The translations under genes were made by a program, and so were the position numbers. The notes under the pieces were generated by a model. It was not told the origin of the DNA. It made no database searches and saw nothing but the letters and a program-made list of their open reading frames with translations. 64,000 nt of DNA from NCBI RefSeq assembly GCF_038433205.1, contig NZ_JBCDNA010000003.1, forward strand, positions 558,001 through 622,000, read 5' to 3'. Origin of the DNA: Lutimonas vermicola (GTDB lineage Bacteria; Bacteroidota; Bacteroidia; Flavobacteriales; Flavobacteriaceae). Shown piece after piece: positions 16,282 to 25,316 of the stretch; the stretch's first letter is position 1, and the number at the start of each line of letters is the position of its first letter.

Positions 16282-17301
16282 CTAATAATCCGCACTCTCC
16301 GGATACTTCGCCATAAATTCTTCCAGTTTATCCACCATTAATTTACTTCCTGCAAAAATAGGGACGCGCTGATGAAGTTCTGTAGGTTTGATTTCAAGGA
16401 TCCTTTTGTACCCGTCTGTTGCCTTGCCACCTGCCTGTTCAGCCAGAAATGCAATAGGATTACATTCGTATAGAAGTCTTAGTTTTCCTTGTGGTGATTT
16501 TGAACTTGTTGGATACATATAGATACCGCCTTTGATCATATTTCGATGAAAATCGGAGACTAATGAGCCAATATAACGGGCAGAGTAAGGCCGGTTGCCT
16601 TCTTCTTCCTGACAGTATTTTAAATAGTCTTTTACTCCTTGCGGGAAATGCACATAATAACCCTCATTAATTGAATAAATGGTTCCGTCATCAGGGAATT
16701 GCATATGCGGATGCGACAGATAATAGGTCCCTGTTGCAGGATTAAGTGTGAATCCGTTTACCCCAAAACCAGTGGTATAAACCAGCATGGTTGAGGTACC
16801 ATATACTACATAACCAGCTGCTACCTGAAGATTTCCCGGTTGAAGAAAATCATCCTTGGTCACCGGGTTTCCTATTGGGGTGACACGGCGGTATATCGAA
16901 AAAATGGTACCCACTGATACGTTCACATCAATATTTGAGGAGCCGTCAAGCGGATCGATCAAAACGATATATTTATTGTCATGTGATCGGTTTTTTCCTT
17001 CAATAATAACATAATCATCTTCCTCCTCACTTGCTATACCACAAACGATCTCCCGGTTGACGAGTGTTTTCATAAAAACATCGTTGGCATAAACATCAAG
17101 TTTTTGCTGATTTTCACCCTGAATATTGGTTTCTCCTGCGGCGCCAAGAATATCAACCAAGCCTGCTTTATTAACTTCGTGGTTGACAACCTTGCTGGCG
17201 AGCCTTATGGAGCTTAATAAACGGGAAAGTTCTCCTGATGAATACTGAAAATCTTTTTGATTTTCAATGATATATTCTCCCAGCGTGATATGCTTTTGCA
17301 T
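16282..17301 (-). CDS. fbp: Class I fructose-1,6-bisphosphatase
   Basis: FBPase hydrolyses fructose 1,6-bisphosphate to fructose 6-phosphate in gluconeogenesis. The 339-residue product has VCGIASEEEDDY and the metal-binding IDPLDGSSNIDVN, plus PTSSKSPQGKLRLLYECNP near the sugar-phosphate site, typical of class I enzymes. I chose ATG at 17301 (MQKHITLGEY). An upstream ATG at 17331 would add ten unconserved residues. It is divergent from the GNAT gene. Confidence 0.95.
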   Translation of the reverse strand: MQKHITLGEYIIENQKDFQYSSGELSRLLSSIRLASKVVNHEVNKAGLVDILGAAGETNIQGENQQKLDVYANDVFMKTLVNREIVCGIASEEEDDYVIIEGKNRSHDNKYIVLIDPLDGSSNIDVNVSVGTIFSIYRRVTPIGNPVTKDDFLQPGNLQVAAGYVVYGTSTMLVYTTGFGVNGFTLNPATGTYYLSHPHMQFPDDGTIYSINEGYYVHFPQGVKDYLKYCQEEEGNRPYSARYIGSLVSDFHRNMIKGGIYMYPTSSKSPQGKLRLLYECNPIAFLAEQAGGKATDGYKRILEIKPTELHQRVPIFAGSKLMVDKLEEFMAKYPESADY

Positions 17302-17365
17302 TTTGTTTGAGTTTGGACGATTACTATACAAATATGGTTATTTTTGTATACTTTAAAACGTAAAT

Positions 17366-17845
17366 ATGGAGATATTATTGAGAGAGGGTAAAAAATCTGA
17401 TATGGATTCTGTACTCATGTTAATCAAAGAATTGGCTACATTTGAAAAGGAAAGCGATGCAGTTGAGTTGACAGAGAGTGATTTGAAGAGAGATGGATTT
17501 GGAGAATCTCCGGCATTTAAGGTTTTTGTTGCAGAACTGCAGAAGGAAGTTATTGGAATGGCACTTTTTTACGAAAGATACTCCACCTGGAAAGGAAGGT
17601 CCATTCACCTTGAGGATCTTATCGTAAAACAGGAATACCGGGCGAAAGGGGTTGGGAAGGCACTTTATACCAAAGTACTGACCTATGCTCATGAACAAAA
17701 AATGCGAAGGGTGTCATGGGAGGTTTTAGACTGGAACAAAGTGGCCATAGATTTTTACACCTCGACAGGGGCAAAAATCATGGAAGGCTGGCAGGTGGTT
17801 CATATGAATGAAAAGTCATTGGAAGCTTTTGTGGGAAAAGTTTGA
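17366..17845 (+). CDS. GNAT family N-acetyltransferase
   Basis: This 159-residue protein is a single GNAT domain. The acetyl-CoA loop is VKQEYRAKGVGKALYTKV (R/Q-x-x-G-x-G/A), preceded by the strand SIHLEDLIV and followed by VSWEVLDWNKVAIDFYTSTGA, the arrangement of diamine acetyltransferase (SSAT)-like members. The substrate is likely a small amine or amino acid derivative; this is family inference. It lies 27 bp upstream of aspartate kinase and may be co-transcribed. Confidence 0.87.
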   Translation: MEILLREGKKSDMDSVLMLIKELATFEKESDAVELTESDLKRDGFGESPAFKVFVAELQKEVIGMALFYERYSTWKGRSIHLEDLIVKQEYRAKGVGKALYTKVLTYAHEQKMRRVSWEVLDWNKVAIDFYTSTGAKIMEGWQVVHMNEKSLEAFVGKV

Positions 17846-17872
17846 CAGGCAATGTATTTTGATAATTAATCA

Positions 17873-19126
17873 ATGGAAATATTTAAATTCGGAGGAGCTT
17901 CTGTAAAAGATGCCGATGGAGTCAGGAATTTTTTGGCAACGCTTCAAAAACTCGCCAAAAAGGATGTCTTGATCGTGATTTCGGCGATGGGAAAAATGAC
18001 CAATGCTTTTGAACAAATTGTTAAAGGTTACTTTGACAAAGGTTCTGATCTGCATGAAAAACTCCTTAAAGCAAAACAATTTCATTTGGATATTGTTCAA
18101 AACCTGGGTTTCGATCGTTATTCACCCATCGTAAAGGAGATTGATGCTATTTTCGACGAGATATCAGTTTTTTTTGAAAAGAACACTTCTGATGACTATG
18201 ATTATGTGTACGACCAGATCGTGAGTAAAGCTGAATTCCTGTCGACCAGAATTTGCAGCGCTTTTTTACTCAAAAACGGAATTGACAATCGATGGCTCGA
18301 TGTACGTGATTGTATAAAGACCGACAGCGATTTTAGAAGAGCCAGGGTTGATTGGGAGGTCACTTCCAGGGAAATAAATAAAAGGATGAAAGTGAAGGGG
18401 GTCACCATTACCCAGGGCTTTATTGGCAGTGATAATTTTGGAAATACAACAACGCTTGGAAGAGAAGGTTCAGATTATACGGCAGGGATTTTTGCCTACT
18501 GCTTAAATGCTGAAGTGGTTTCTATTTTTAAGGATGTACCCGGTGTGCTTAATGCGGATCCCCGAGAATTTGAGCAAACTACCTTAATCGAACAAATTTC
18601 TTATAAGGAGGCTATTGAAATGGCATTTTACGGGGCTTCAGTGATACATCCAAAAACCTTGCAACCCCTGCAGAGAAAGGGAATTCCGCTAAGGGTCAGG
18701 TCATTTTTAAACCCTGATCTACAAGGAACCTATGTAGGTAGTGAACTGGATATAGTGCCTCATATTCCTTGTTTTATAGTGAAGAAACAGCAAATTTTGA
18801 TCTCTGTTTCCGACAAGGAATTCAATTTTGTCATGGAGGAAGACATAAGCCATATTTTCAGCCTTTTACATGACTATAAAATCAAAGTAAACCTGATACA
18901 AAATTCTGCTATCAGTTTTTCTGTGTGTATTGAAGATAATTTTGATAATTTTAAGCCATTACTTGACAGCCTGATGCCAAGATACAAGGTGAAATATAAT
19001 GAAAACCTTATCTTGTACACTATCAGGCACTTTAATGAAGAGGTTGTTGAAAAACTTGAAAGAGACAAAGAAGTACTTTTAAAACAAAGGAGCAGAGAAA
19101 CTGTTCAAGTAATTGTAAAAGCCTAA
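17873..19126 (+). CDS. lysC: Aspartate kinase (monofunctional)
   Basis: It phosphorylates L-aspartate, the first step to lysine, threonine and methionine. The 417-residue protein has the N-terminal kinase motif FKFGGASVKDADGV, the TLGREGSDYTA substrate/ATP region, KDVPGVLNADPR and YGASVIHPKTL. ACT-type regulatory domains follow from about residue 290. It carries no homoserine dehydrogenase fusion. The symbol lysC is used for the function; feedback specificity is not readable. The OlsF-type gene follows after 7 bp. Confidence 0.93.
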   Translation: MEIFKFGGASVKDADGVRNFLATLQKLAKKDVLIVISAMGKMTNAFEQIVKGYFDKGSDLHEKLLKAKQFHLDIVQNLGFDRYSPIVKEIDAIFDEISVFFEKNTSDDYDYVYDQIVSKAEFLSTRICSAFLLKNGIDNRWLDVRDCIKTDSDFRRARVDWEVTSREINKRMKVKGVTITQGFIGSDNFGNTTTLGREGSDYTAGIFAYCLNAEVVSIFKDVPGVLNADPREFEQTTLIEQISYKEAIEMAFYGASVIHPKTLQPLQRKGIPLRVRSFLNPDLQGTYVGSELDIVPHIPCFIVKKQQILISVSDKEFNFVMEEDISHIFSLLHDYKIKVNLIQNSAISFSVCIEDNFDNFKPLLDSLMPRYKVKYNENLILYTIRHFNEEVVEKLERDKEVLLKQRSRETVQVIVKA

Positions 19127-19133
19127 TTTACAA

Positions 19134-20942
19134 ATGAGTCTGGTCAATTCCAAGGAAATAGCAAAAGTCATCAATCTGGACAAGTTCGGATGGTTGGGCA
19201 CCTTTTTTGGTTGGGTACTCCTAAAGTCTTTAAGAATTTCGCAACTTAACCGAATCTATGAAAGGCACAAACACAAAGAAGACATAGAATTTCTTGACGG
19301 CATCCTTAGTGATTTACAGATTCATTTTCAAATACCTGAAGAAGATCTTGAGAGAATTCCCAAAGAGGGCGCGTTTATAACGGTTTCAAATCATCCATTG
19401 GGAGGAATTGACGGGATACTGTTGCTAAAATTGTTATTGGAACGAAGACCCGATTATAAGATCATTGCGAATTTTTTATTGCACCGTATCGTGCCCTTAA
19501 AGAATTATGTGATGCCTGTGAACCCCTTTGAGGAACACAAAGATGCCAAATCCAGTATTACAGGCATTAAAAATGCTTTGCTTCATCTGGGTGAAGGATA
19601 TCCTTTGGGAATTTTTCCGGCTGGTGAGGTTTCTACATTTAAAGATGGTAAACTCGCGGTGGATAAACCCTGGGAGGAGGGAGCCATCAAAATTATCAGG
19701 AAAGCCAATGTTCCGGTGATACCTATCTATTTTCATGCTAAGAACAGTAAGTTGTTCTATTTCTTATCGAAGCTGAATCCAATATTGCGAACAGCTAAAC
19801 TGCCCTCTGAATTACTTACTCAAAAAAACAGGTTGATCAAGGTAAGGATCGGAAAACCCATAAATGTCAAAGAGCAGAATGATTTTAACAGCCTTGAGGA
19901 GTTTCATCAGTTTTTAAGGAAAAAAACCTATATGCTCGCAAATCCGTTTGAAAAGGAAAGCTCCATTATCAACACCAGGAACTTTAAGTTCCCTAAGTCG
20001 GCTAAAACAATTATAGATGCTGTGGACCCTGAACTTATCAGAAATGAATTAAAAGTCCTTGACGAAAAGAACGCTTTACTCTTTACCAGTAAAAGCTACC
20101 GGATATATTTTGCTAAAAGCAAATTGATCCCCAATACACTTACAGAGATCGGGAGGTTGCGCGAATTGACCTTTAGGGAGGTAGGTGAGGGTACGAATAA
20201 GTCATTGGATCTTGACAAATTTGATAAGTTTTACAAACACCTCTTTCTTTGGGATGATGCGAACAATCAGTTGGTGGGTGCTTATAGAATGGGCTTCGGC
20301 AAAGAGATTTTTAAAAAATACGGTATAGAAGGTTTTTATGTGAACGAATTGTTTAAGATAGAAACTGAGCTTTATGACATGATGGAATCAACCATTGAAA
20401 TGGGAAGGGCCTTTATTGTAAAATCATATCAGCTAAAACCAATGCCTTTATTTTTGCTTTGGAAAGGAATTGTTCATGTCACCCTCAGATATCCTGAATA
20501 CAAATATTTGATGGGCGGGGTAAGCATAAGCAACAAGTTTTCCAATTTTTCCAAATCCCTGATGATCGAGTTTATGAAGTCACATTATTATGATCCTTTT
20601 ATTGCGCAATACGTGCATCCCAAAAAGGAGTATAAAGTCAAATTGAGCGTAGCAGATAAAGATTTTGTTTTCGATACGACAAAGGCGGATATGAATAAAT
20701 TTGACAAGATCATCGATGAGGTAGAACCCGGGAATCTAAGGCTGCCGGTTTTGATGAAAAAGTATGTCAAACAAAATGCCAGAGTTGTGGCTTTTAATGT
20801 AGATCCAAAATTCAATAATGCGGTCGACGGACTGATGTATATTCGTATTTCCGACATTCCGGAGACCACTGTAAAACCCGTTATGGAGGAGTTCCAGGCC
20901 GAGTTGGAACGAAAGTCAAACCACGAAAAAAACGGATCTTAG
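19134..20942 (+). CDS. olsF: Bifunctional acyltransferase, OlsF-type ornithine lipid synthase
   Basis: This 602-residue fusion begins with a PlsC/LPLAT domain (about 60-290) carrying VSNHPLGGIDG as the His/Asp catalytic block and IFPAGEVS downstream. It ends with a GNAT-type OlsB-like N-acyltransferase domain (about 310-600) with RLRELTFREVGEG and LVGAYRMGFG. This domain order matches OlsF proteins, which make ornithine lipids by N- then O-acylation and are known from Serratia and Flavobacterium. The product would be a phosphate-free membrane lipid. Its 3' end overlaps the convergent TM2 gene by 4 bp. Confidence 0.82.
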   Translation: MSLVNSKEIAKVINLDKFGWLGTFFGWVLLKSLRISQLNRIYERHKHKEDIEFLDGILSDLQIHFQIPEEDLERIPKEGAFITVSNHPLGGIDGILLLKLLLERRPDYKIIANFLLHRIVPLKNYVMPVNPFEEHKDAKSSITGIKNALLHLGEGYPLGIFPAGEVSTFKDGKLAVDKPWEEGAIKIIRKANVPVIPIYFHAKNSKLFYFLSKLNPILRTAKLPSELLTQKNRLIKVRIGKPINVKEQNDFNSLEEFHQFLRKKTYMLANPFEKESSIINTRNFKFPKSAKTIIDAVDPELIRNELKVLDEKNALLFTSKSYRIYFAKSKLIPNTLTEIGRLRELTFREVGEGTNKSLDLDKFDKFYKHLFLWDDANNQLVGAYRMGFGKEIFKKYGIEGFYVNELFKIETELYDMMESTIEMGRAFIVKSYQLKPMPLFLLWKGIVHVTLRYPEYKYLMGGVSISNKFSNFSKSLMIEFMKSHYYDPFIAQYVHPKKEYKVKLSVADKDFVFDTTKADMNKFDKIIDEVEPGNLRLPVLMKKYVKQNARVVAFNVDPKFNNAVDGLMYIRISDIPETTVKPVMEEFQAELERKSNHEKNGS

Positions 20943-21223
20943 AACCAGGGTTTTTTGTTTTCCTGGTAGATAAAGTAAAATTCTTCATCCGATTTGCTGA
21001 GGTAAATAATACCTTCAATAAGACCGATCAACCCTGTAAAACCTGCTCCGATTCCACAAGTAAGCACGGTAACAAGCAACATAATCAACCCTTCATTCTG
21101 ATAACCCAAAACGAATTTATGGATTCCAAAGGCACCGAGAAGAATACCTAATACCCCCGCAAGGATTCTTTTGTTTTCCGCCGGAGGGGGAAGTTTGTTT
21201 CCTAATTCATCAACTATTTCCAT
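20939..21223 (-). CDS. TM2 domain-containing protein
   Basis: This 94-residue protein has a charged N-terminus and then a TM2 domain: RILAGVLGILLGAFGIHKFVLGYQ and a second membrane segment ending LIGLIEGIIYLSKSDEEF. TM2 proteins are small hairpin membrane proteins of unknown function. It is adjacent to a paralogue whose stop directly precedes this ATG, so the two are a tandem duplication in one operon. Confidence 0.9.
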   Translation of the reverse strand: MEIVDELGNKLPPPAENKRILAGVLGILLGAFGIHKFVLGYQNEGLIMLLVTVLTCGIGAGFTGLIGLIEGIIYLSKSDEEFYFIYQENKKPWF

Positions 21224-21670
21224 TTAAAACCAGGGTTTGCTACCAATCTGGTAGGTTTGAAAGAAGTCTTCATCAGATTTGCTGAGGTAGATAATGCCTT
21301 CAATAATACCTACCAAGCCAACCAAGGCTGCAAGAAATCCAAAACTAAGCAAACTGACCACTAACATGATAAGGCCTTCCTTTTGATAACCAAGAATGAA
21401 TTTATGAATCCCCAGGGATCCGAACAAAATAGCTACAATACCGGCAACGATTCTTTTGCTGCCCACGTCTGAAGTGATTTCTTCATAAACCCCTTTGGCC
21501 CCTTCAGCAAATTCGGTGGCAGTCGACTTGGCCTCCTCCTGAAATTCCTGAGTATTTTCATCAATATCCCTTGCGATTTCTCTGGCCTTTTCCTTTATTT
21601 TTTTAGCGCCTTTTTTGAGTTCGTCCTTAAAATCCTTTTTGTCGTCTTTTTTTTTGTCAGTTTCACTCAT
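21224..21670 (-). CDS. TM2 domain-containing protein with charged N-terminal extension
   Basis: This 148-residue product (start MSETDKKKDD at 21670) has an N-terminal region of about 80 residues rich in Lys, Glu and Asp, likely coiled coil (KKGAKKIKEKAREIARDIDE). A TM2 domain follows (RIVAGIVAILFGSLGIHKFILGYQ, then GLVGIIEGIIYLSKSDEDF). It is a close paralogue of the following gene. An ATG at 21724 in frame would add 18 residues without clear conservation, so I prefer 21670. Confidence 0.87.
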   Translation of the reverse strand: MSETDKKKDDKKDFKDELKKGAKKIKEKAREIARDIDENTQEFQEEAKSTATEFAEGAKGVYEEITSDVGSKRIVAGIVAILFGSLGIHKFILGYQKEGLIMLVVSLLSFGFLAALVGLVGIIEGIIYLSKSDEDFFQTYQIGSKPWF

Positions 21671-21755
21671 TGCACAACTATTTATGGATGAATCACTAAC
21701 AAATTTATAGAATTTAATAATCAAAACCTATCGTTACAGGTTCTTTAAATTTTAC

Positions 21756-21763
21756 TACTTTTG
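21756..21763 (+). promoter_or_regulatory. Possible -7 element of gpsA
   Basis: TACTTTTG matches the Bacteroidota TAnnTTTG consensus 21 bases before the gpsA start. The expected -33 TTTG is not clear, so only the -7 box is supported. Confidence 0.35.
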
Positions 21764-21783
21764 AATCATACACCAGAGAATTT

Positions 21784-22779
21784 ATGCCATCAAAAACGAA
21801 AATTGCAGTAATAGGAGGAGGAAGCTGGGCTACGGCTATTGTCAAAATGTTATGCGAAAATATGAATGAGGTTGGCTGGTATATGCGCAGCCACTATATT
21901 ATAGAACACATTAAACTGAACAAACACAATCCCAATTATATCAGTTCGGCATATTTTGACCCAAATAAACTGTTCTTTTCAGAAGACATCAATCAGATGA
22001 TCGACTATGCAGACTATCTTATTTTTGCAATTCCTTCGGCCTTTGTGCAGGCCGAGCTAAATAAGATCAAGGTGCCTTTGACAAACAAGGTCATTTTTTC
22101 GGCCATCAAAGGAATCGTACCTGAATCAGGGCTTATCGTAGGAGAGCATTTTAATAAAAAAATGAATGTTCCACTGGAGAACATAGGTGTGATCACCGGC
22201 CCTTGCCATGCTGAAGAGGTGGCCATGGAGCGACTTTCTTATCTTACCATTGCCTGTCAGGATGAAAAAAAGGCAGAGGTCCTGGCCGAAAAACTGGCCA
22301 GCAGGTATATTAAAACCAAAATTTCTGATGACATTATAGGCACAGAATACGCGGCTATGCTCAAGAATATTTTTGCGGTAGCGGCGGGTATCGCCCACGG
22401 TTTGGGTTATGGAGATAATTTCCAGGCGGTGTTGATGTCTAATGCGATCAGGGAAATGAAGCGATTTATCAAAAAGATCCATAAGATGAAGCGCAATATC
22501 AACAATTCGGCCTATCTGGGAGACCTTTTGGTAACCGGTTATTCTGTTTTCAGTCGCAACCGAATGTTTGGTAATATGATAGGTAAGGGATATACCGTAA
22601 AGTCGGCAATGTTTGAGATGAGCATGGTGGCTGAAGGGTATTACGCCACAAAAAGCGCCTATCTGATCAATCAGAAAAACAAGGCTGAAATACCGATCAT
22701 CGATGCTGTTTATCGAATTCTTTATGAGAATAAAGATCCAAAACAGGAATTTAATCAGCTTACTGATATTTTGGATTAA
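21784..22779 (+). CDS. gpsA: NAD(P)H-dependent glycerol-3-phosphate dehydrogenase
   Basis: GpsA reduces dihydroxyacetone phosphate to sn-glycerol 3-phosphate for phospholipid synthesis. The 331-residue protein has the Rossmann motif IAVIGGGSWATAIVKML at residues 6-22, the FAIPSAFVQ strand, GVITGPCHAEEVA, and the catalytic-lysine helix GTEYAAMLKNIFAVAAGIAHGLG, with LGDLLVTGYSVFSRNRMFG near the C-terminus. It is convergent with glpD across a repeat-containing gap. Confidence 0.95.
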   Translation: MPSKTKIAVIGGGSWATAIVKMLCENMNEVGWYMRSHYIIEHIKLNKHNPNYISSAYFDPNKLFFSEDINQMIDYADYLIFAIPSAFVQAELNKIKVPLTNKVIFSAIKGIVPESGLIVGEHFNKKMNVPLENIGVITGPCHAEEVAMERLSYLTIACQDEKKAEVLAEKLASRYIKTKISDDIIGTEYAAMLKNIFAVAAGIAHGLGYGDNFQAVLMSNAIREMKRFIKKIHKMKRNINNSAYLGDLLVTGYSVFSRNRMFGNMIGKGYTVKSAMFEMSMVAEGYYATKSAYLINQKNKAEIPIIDAVYRILYENKDPKQEFNQLTDILD

Positions 22780-23108
22780 GGTGTTGTTAAGGGAGATGTG
22801 AGATGTGAGAAGTTTTGTACTTCCCTGATTAAGGGTGATTAGAAAATTTAGTGTAGATATTTTATTTTGTTGCTTTTTTTGCTTCTCCAAAAAAAGAACC
22901 AAAAAAAGGAGCCTTTTACGAAGGTGTTTTTTAGGCTTTTCTGTCGAACGCATAAAAATCGTTTAAAAAGCGCTAAATTTTTTCCAAGGCTTCAAAAATT
23001 CTTAACGCGCTTTTCAAACTACACTGACGTAAAAGATTCGATCAAAACAACATTTTCCTTTGGAAGATTAATATGACATTTGTATCAAGACAAATGGACA
23101 AAGAAAAA
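22780..23108. other. Repeat-bearing convergent gap between gpsA and glpD
   Basis: The 329-bp gap between two convergent genes holds a GAGATGTGAGATGTGAG word pair (about 22793-22810) and the structured repeat copy A at 22874-23043. No gene is supported. Open frames here are translations of the repeat. Confidence 0.75.
22874..23043. repeat. Dispersed structured repeat, copy A (~170 bp)
   Basis: It is near-identical to copies B (36228-36398) and C (37670-37838). It starts with a T-run, GCTTCTCC and an A-rich AAAGAACCAAAAAAA block. Then come TTTTTTAGGC / GCATAAAAA-type and TTTAAAAAGCGC / GCGCGCTTTTCAAA-type stems, with an internal AATTTTTT / AAAAATT stem. It ends ACACTGACGTAAAAGATTCGATC. Confidence 0.9.
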
Positions 23109-24761
23109 TCATTCAAATTCAGTAATTTCTTTAAAAGCTTTTTCAAGCCTCTTTTTTTCCTTGTCAAAAGTCTCTTTGTCCCAGTTAAAATACCTGGCGA
23201 ATTCTTTTATAATGGGGTCTTTGAGTTGGTCAAGTTCAAAAGGATCAAAGTATAACCTGCCTGTTCGCCTCTCAAAAAAATCAAGGGGTTTTAAGATCAT
23301 TTCAAAATGAATGCCATACCATAATTCGGCTTTGGCCAATCGCAACCCAGCAGCTTCTTGGGGTAATTCCCGAAATTTTTTCAATATATGATCAGTTGCT
23401 CTTCCGTAGCGATGCACCAAAGATTCGACACTGGTCTTGCTAAATCCAAAGGCCTGCCATTCGGGCAGTATATTTTTGATATAATTTTTTACCGCTTCGT
23501 AGTTTTTAAAAGGTTTTTCGGTGAGGGGGATATTTTCGGTCTGAACGGTTTTAAAACTGAGTTTCCTGTCTTTTGATGCTCTTTTTACAACCAGGTCAAC
23601 AATGCGTTCTGACATTTTTCTATAGCCCGTTAGTTTACCGCCGGCAATGGATATAAGGCCCGAAGCGGATTCAAAAATTTCATCCTTTCTGGAGAGTTCA
23701 CCGGCCGACTTTCCTTCCTCATAGATCAATGGCCTCAGCCCGGCCCAGCTGGAAATAATGTCATCTTGTGTTAGTTCAATATCAGGAAACATATTGTTTA
23801 CAGCATGAATAAGGTATAAGGCATCAACAAGCTCAACTTTCACTGTTTCGGGTTCCTTTTCGAATTTAGTGTCAGTGGTTCCCACATAGGTAATTTGACC
23901 TCTGGGAATCGCAAAGATCATCCTGCCATCAGGCACGTCAAAATAAACCGACTGTTTGACCGGAAGTTTTTTATAAGGAAAAACCAAATGCACGCCTTTG
24001 GTGAGCTGCAATCTTTTTGATCTTTTAGAAGCCGGGTCCATGTGCTCCCGAACATCGTCCACCCAGGGTCCTGTGGCGTTGACTACATAACTGGCCTTTA
24101 CGGGTATTTCCTTATGTAAAACATGATCATATACCATGGCCCCGTTGACCAGGTGGTTGGAATAATGCAGTGACTTAAGTTCTGCATAATTAAGGACCAG
24201 GGCCCCATGATGCTCAGCAGTTTTCAATACTTCTATGGTAAGCCGTGCGTCATCGGTTCGGTATTCGGCGTAAAAACCTGCTCCTTCGAGGATGTCTTCA
24301 GGGAGCAAAGGTTCTTTGAGCAAGGTGGTTTCCTTATCCAGCATCAGTCTTTTGTCATCACCCTCCACGTTAGCGAGAATATCGTAGATCTTTAGACCGA
24401 TAGAAGTAAGCCAGGAGCCGTAGGTGCCGTTTTCGATAATGGGGAGGATCATTTTATCGGGCACTACCAGATGAGGTGCCAATTTGTGCAGGATGGCCCT
24501 TTCGGAACCCACTTCTTTTACCAGCCAGAAATCAAATTGCTTTAAATACCTCAGTCCGCCATGTATGAGTTTGGTGGATTTGGAGCTGGTTCCCGAAGCA
24601 AAATCATTTTGTTCCACCAGGGCAACCTTAAGACCCCTGCTGGCGGCGTCGAGAGCAATCCCTGCTCCGGTAATGCCTCCACCGATAACAAGGAGGTCGA
24701 AAGTTTTGGAAGCTAGTTTCTCGCTGAGTTTTTCTCTTTGTAAATTTGAAAATGACGACAT
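23109..24761 (-). CDS. glpD: Glycerol-3-phosphate dehydrogenase/oxidase (FAD-dependent)
   Basis: GlpD oxidises glycerol 3-phosphate to dihydroxyacetone phosphate and passes electrons to quinone. The 550-residue protein (start MSSFSNLQRE at 24761) has the FAD-binding block FDLLVIGGGITGAGIALDAA, KSTKLIHGGLRYL, and the DAO-domain blocks VVNATGPWVDDV and SIAGGKLTGYRKM. A C-terminal DAO_C domain follows. The upstream PPOX-like stop is one base away, so the gene is last in the glp operon. Confidence 0.95.
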   Translation of the reverse strand: MSSFSNLQREKLSEKLASKTFDLLVIGGGITGAGIALDAASRGLKVALVEQNDFASGTSSKSTKLIHGGLRYLKQFDFWLVKEVGSERAILHKLAPHLVVPDKMILPIIENGTYGSWLTSIGLKIYDILANVEGDDKRLMLDKETTLLKEPLLPEDILEGAGFYAEYRTDDARLTIEVLKTAEHHGALVLNYAELKSLHYSNHLVNGAMVYDHVLHKEIPVKASYVVNATGPWVDDVREHMDPASKRSKRLQLTKGVHLVFPYKKLPVKQSVYFDVPDGRMIFAIPRGQITYVGTTDTKFEKEPETVKVELVDALYLIHAVNNMFPDIELTQDDIISSWAGLRPLIYEEGKSAGELSRKDEIFESASGLISIAGGKLTGYRKMSERIVDLVVKRASKDRKLSFKTVQTENIPLTEKPFKNYEAVKNYIKNILPEWQAFGFSKTSVESLVHRYGRATDHILKKFRELPQEAAGLRLAKAELWYGIHFEMILKPLDFFERRTGRLYFDPFELDQLKDPIIKEFARYFNWDKETFDKEKKRLEKAFKEITEFE

Positions 24762-24762
24762 C

Positions 24763-25311
24763 TTAATAGCCTTCCTGAATTTGCGTAGGGATACCGTCAA
24801 TGCTCACTTCATTTTTTTCTTTCCAATAGTCTTTAATGCCTTCTTCTCCTTTTTGTTTTGCCCAGTCATCCAGTTGCCTCCGTTCATCCTTAAAGTCAAA
24901 ATAAGGGATCGACATGCCACAGGAGGTCTGTACCATGTCAATGTCAATGGAGATGATTTGCCTTGTTCCTGCTAATCTCGGAAAGTGTGCGATACTTTTT
25001 GACCACTGCTTGTCATTAGGGTTGATCACTTTTCCTTTTCCGTAAAGCCTTAAGATCATAGGTGCCCCTTCAAAAGCACAGAACATAATTGTAATGCGAC
25101 CGTCAACACCCAGATGTGCCGCCGTTTCATTACCACTTCCGGTAAGGTTTAACCAAAGCACTTTTTTCTCATCGATCACCCTAAAGCTGTCCATCCCTTT
25201 GGGAGAGAGGTTGATTCTGCTTTTATCTGTGGCAGTAGCCACAAAAAAGATCTTTTGTTCTGAGATGAATTTTTGAATGCGTTTATTGATATGATCGTAT
25301 TGTTTCGCCAT
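24763..25311 (-). CDS. Pyridoxamine 5'-phosphate oxidase-like FMN-binding protein
   Basis: This 182-residue protein has the split-barrel PPOX fold: FISEQKIFFVATATDKSRINLSPKG, VLWLNLTGSGNETAAHL and RITIMFCAFEGAPMILRLYGKG, as in F420/FMN-dependent general oxidoreductase-like members rather than PdxH. The substrate is unknown. It sits between the unknown 131-residue gene and glpD (gap 1 bp), so it is co-expressed with glycerol catabolism; whether it is functionally linked is open. Confidence 0.82.
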   Translation of the reverse strand: MAKQYDHINKRIQKFISEQKIFFVATATDKSRINLSPKGMDSFRVIDEKKVLWLNLTGSGNETAAHLGVDGRITIMFCAFEGAPMILRLYGKGKVINPNDKQWSKSIAHFPRLAGTRQIISIDIDMVQTSCGMSIPYFDFKDERRQLDDWAKQKGEEGIKDYWKEKNEVSIDGIPTQIQEGY

Positions 25312-25316
25312 GGTTT

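Noticed and set aside
22126..22953. 275-codon minus-strand frame opposite gpsA
   Set aside because: It overlaps a strongly supported gene and runs into repeat sequence; no recognisable domain.
22867..23076. 69-codon open frame in the gpsA-glpD gap
   Set aside because: It is the translation of dispersed repeat copy A. Copies B and C do not preserve the frame, so the conservation is at DNA/RNA level.
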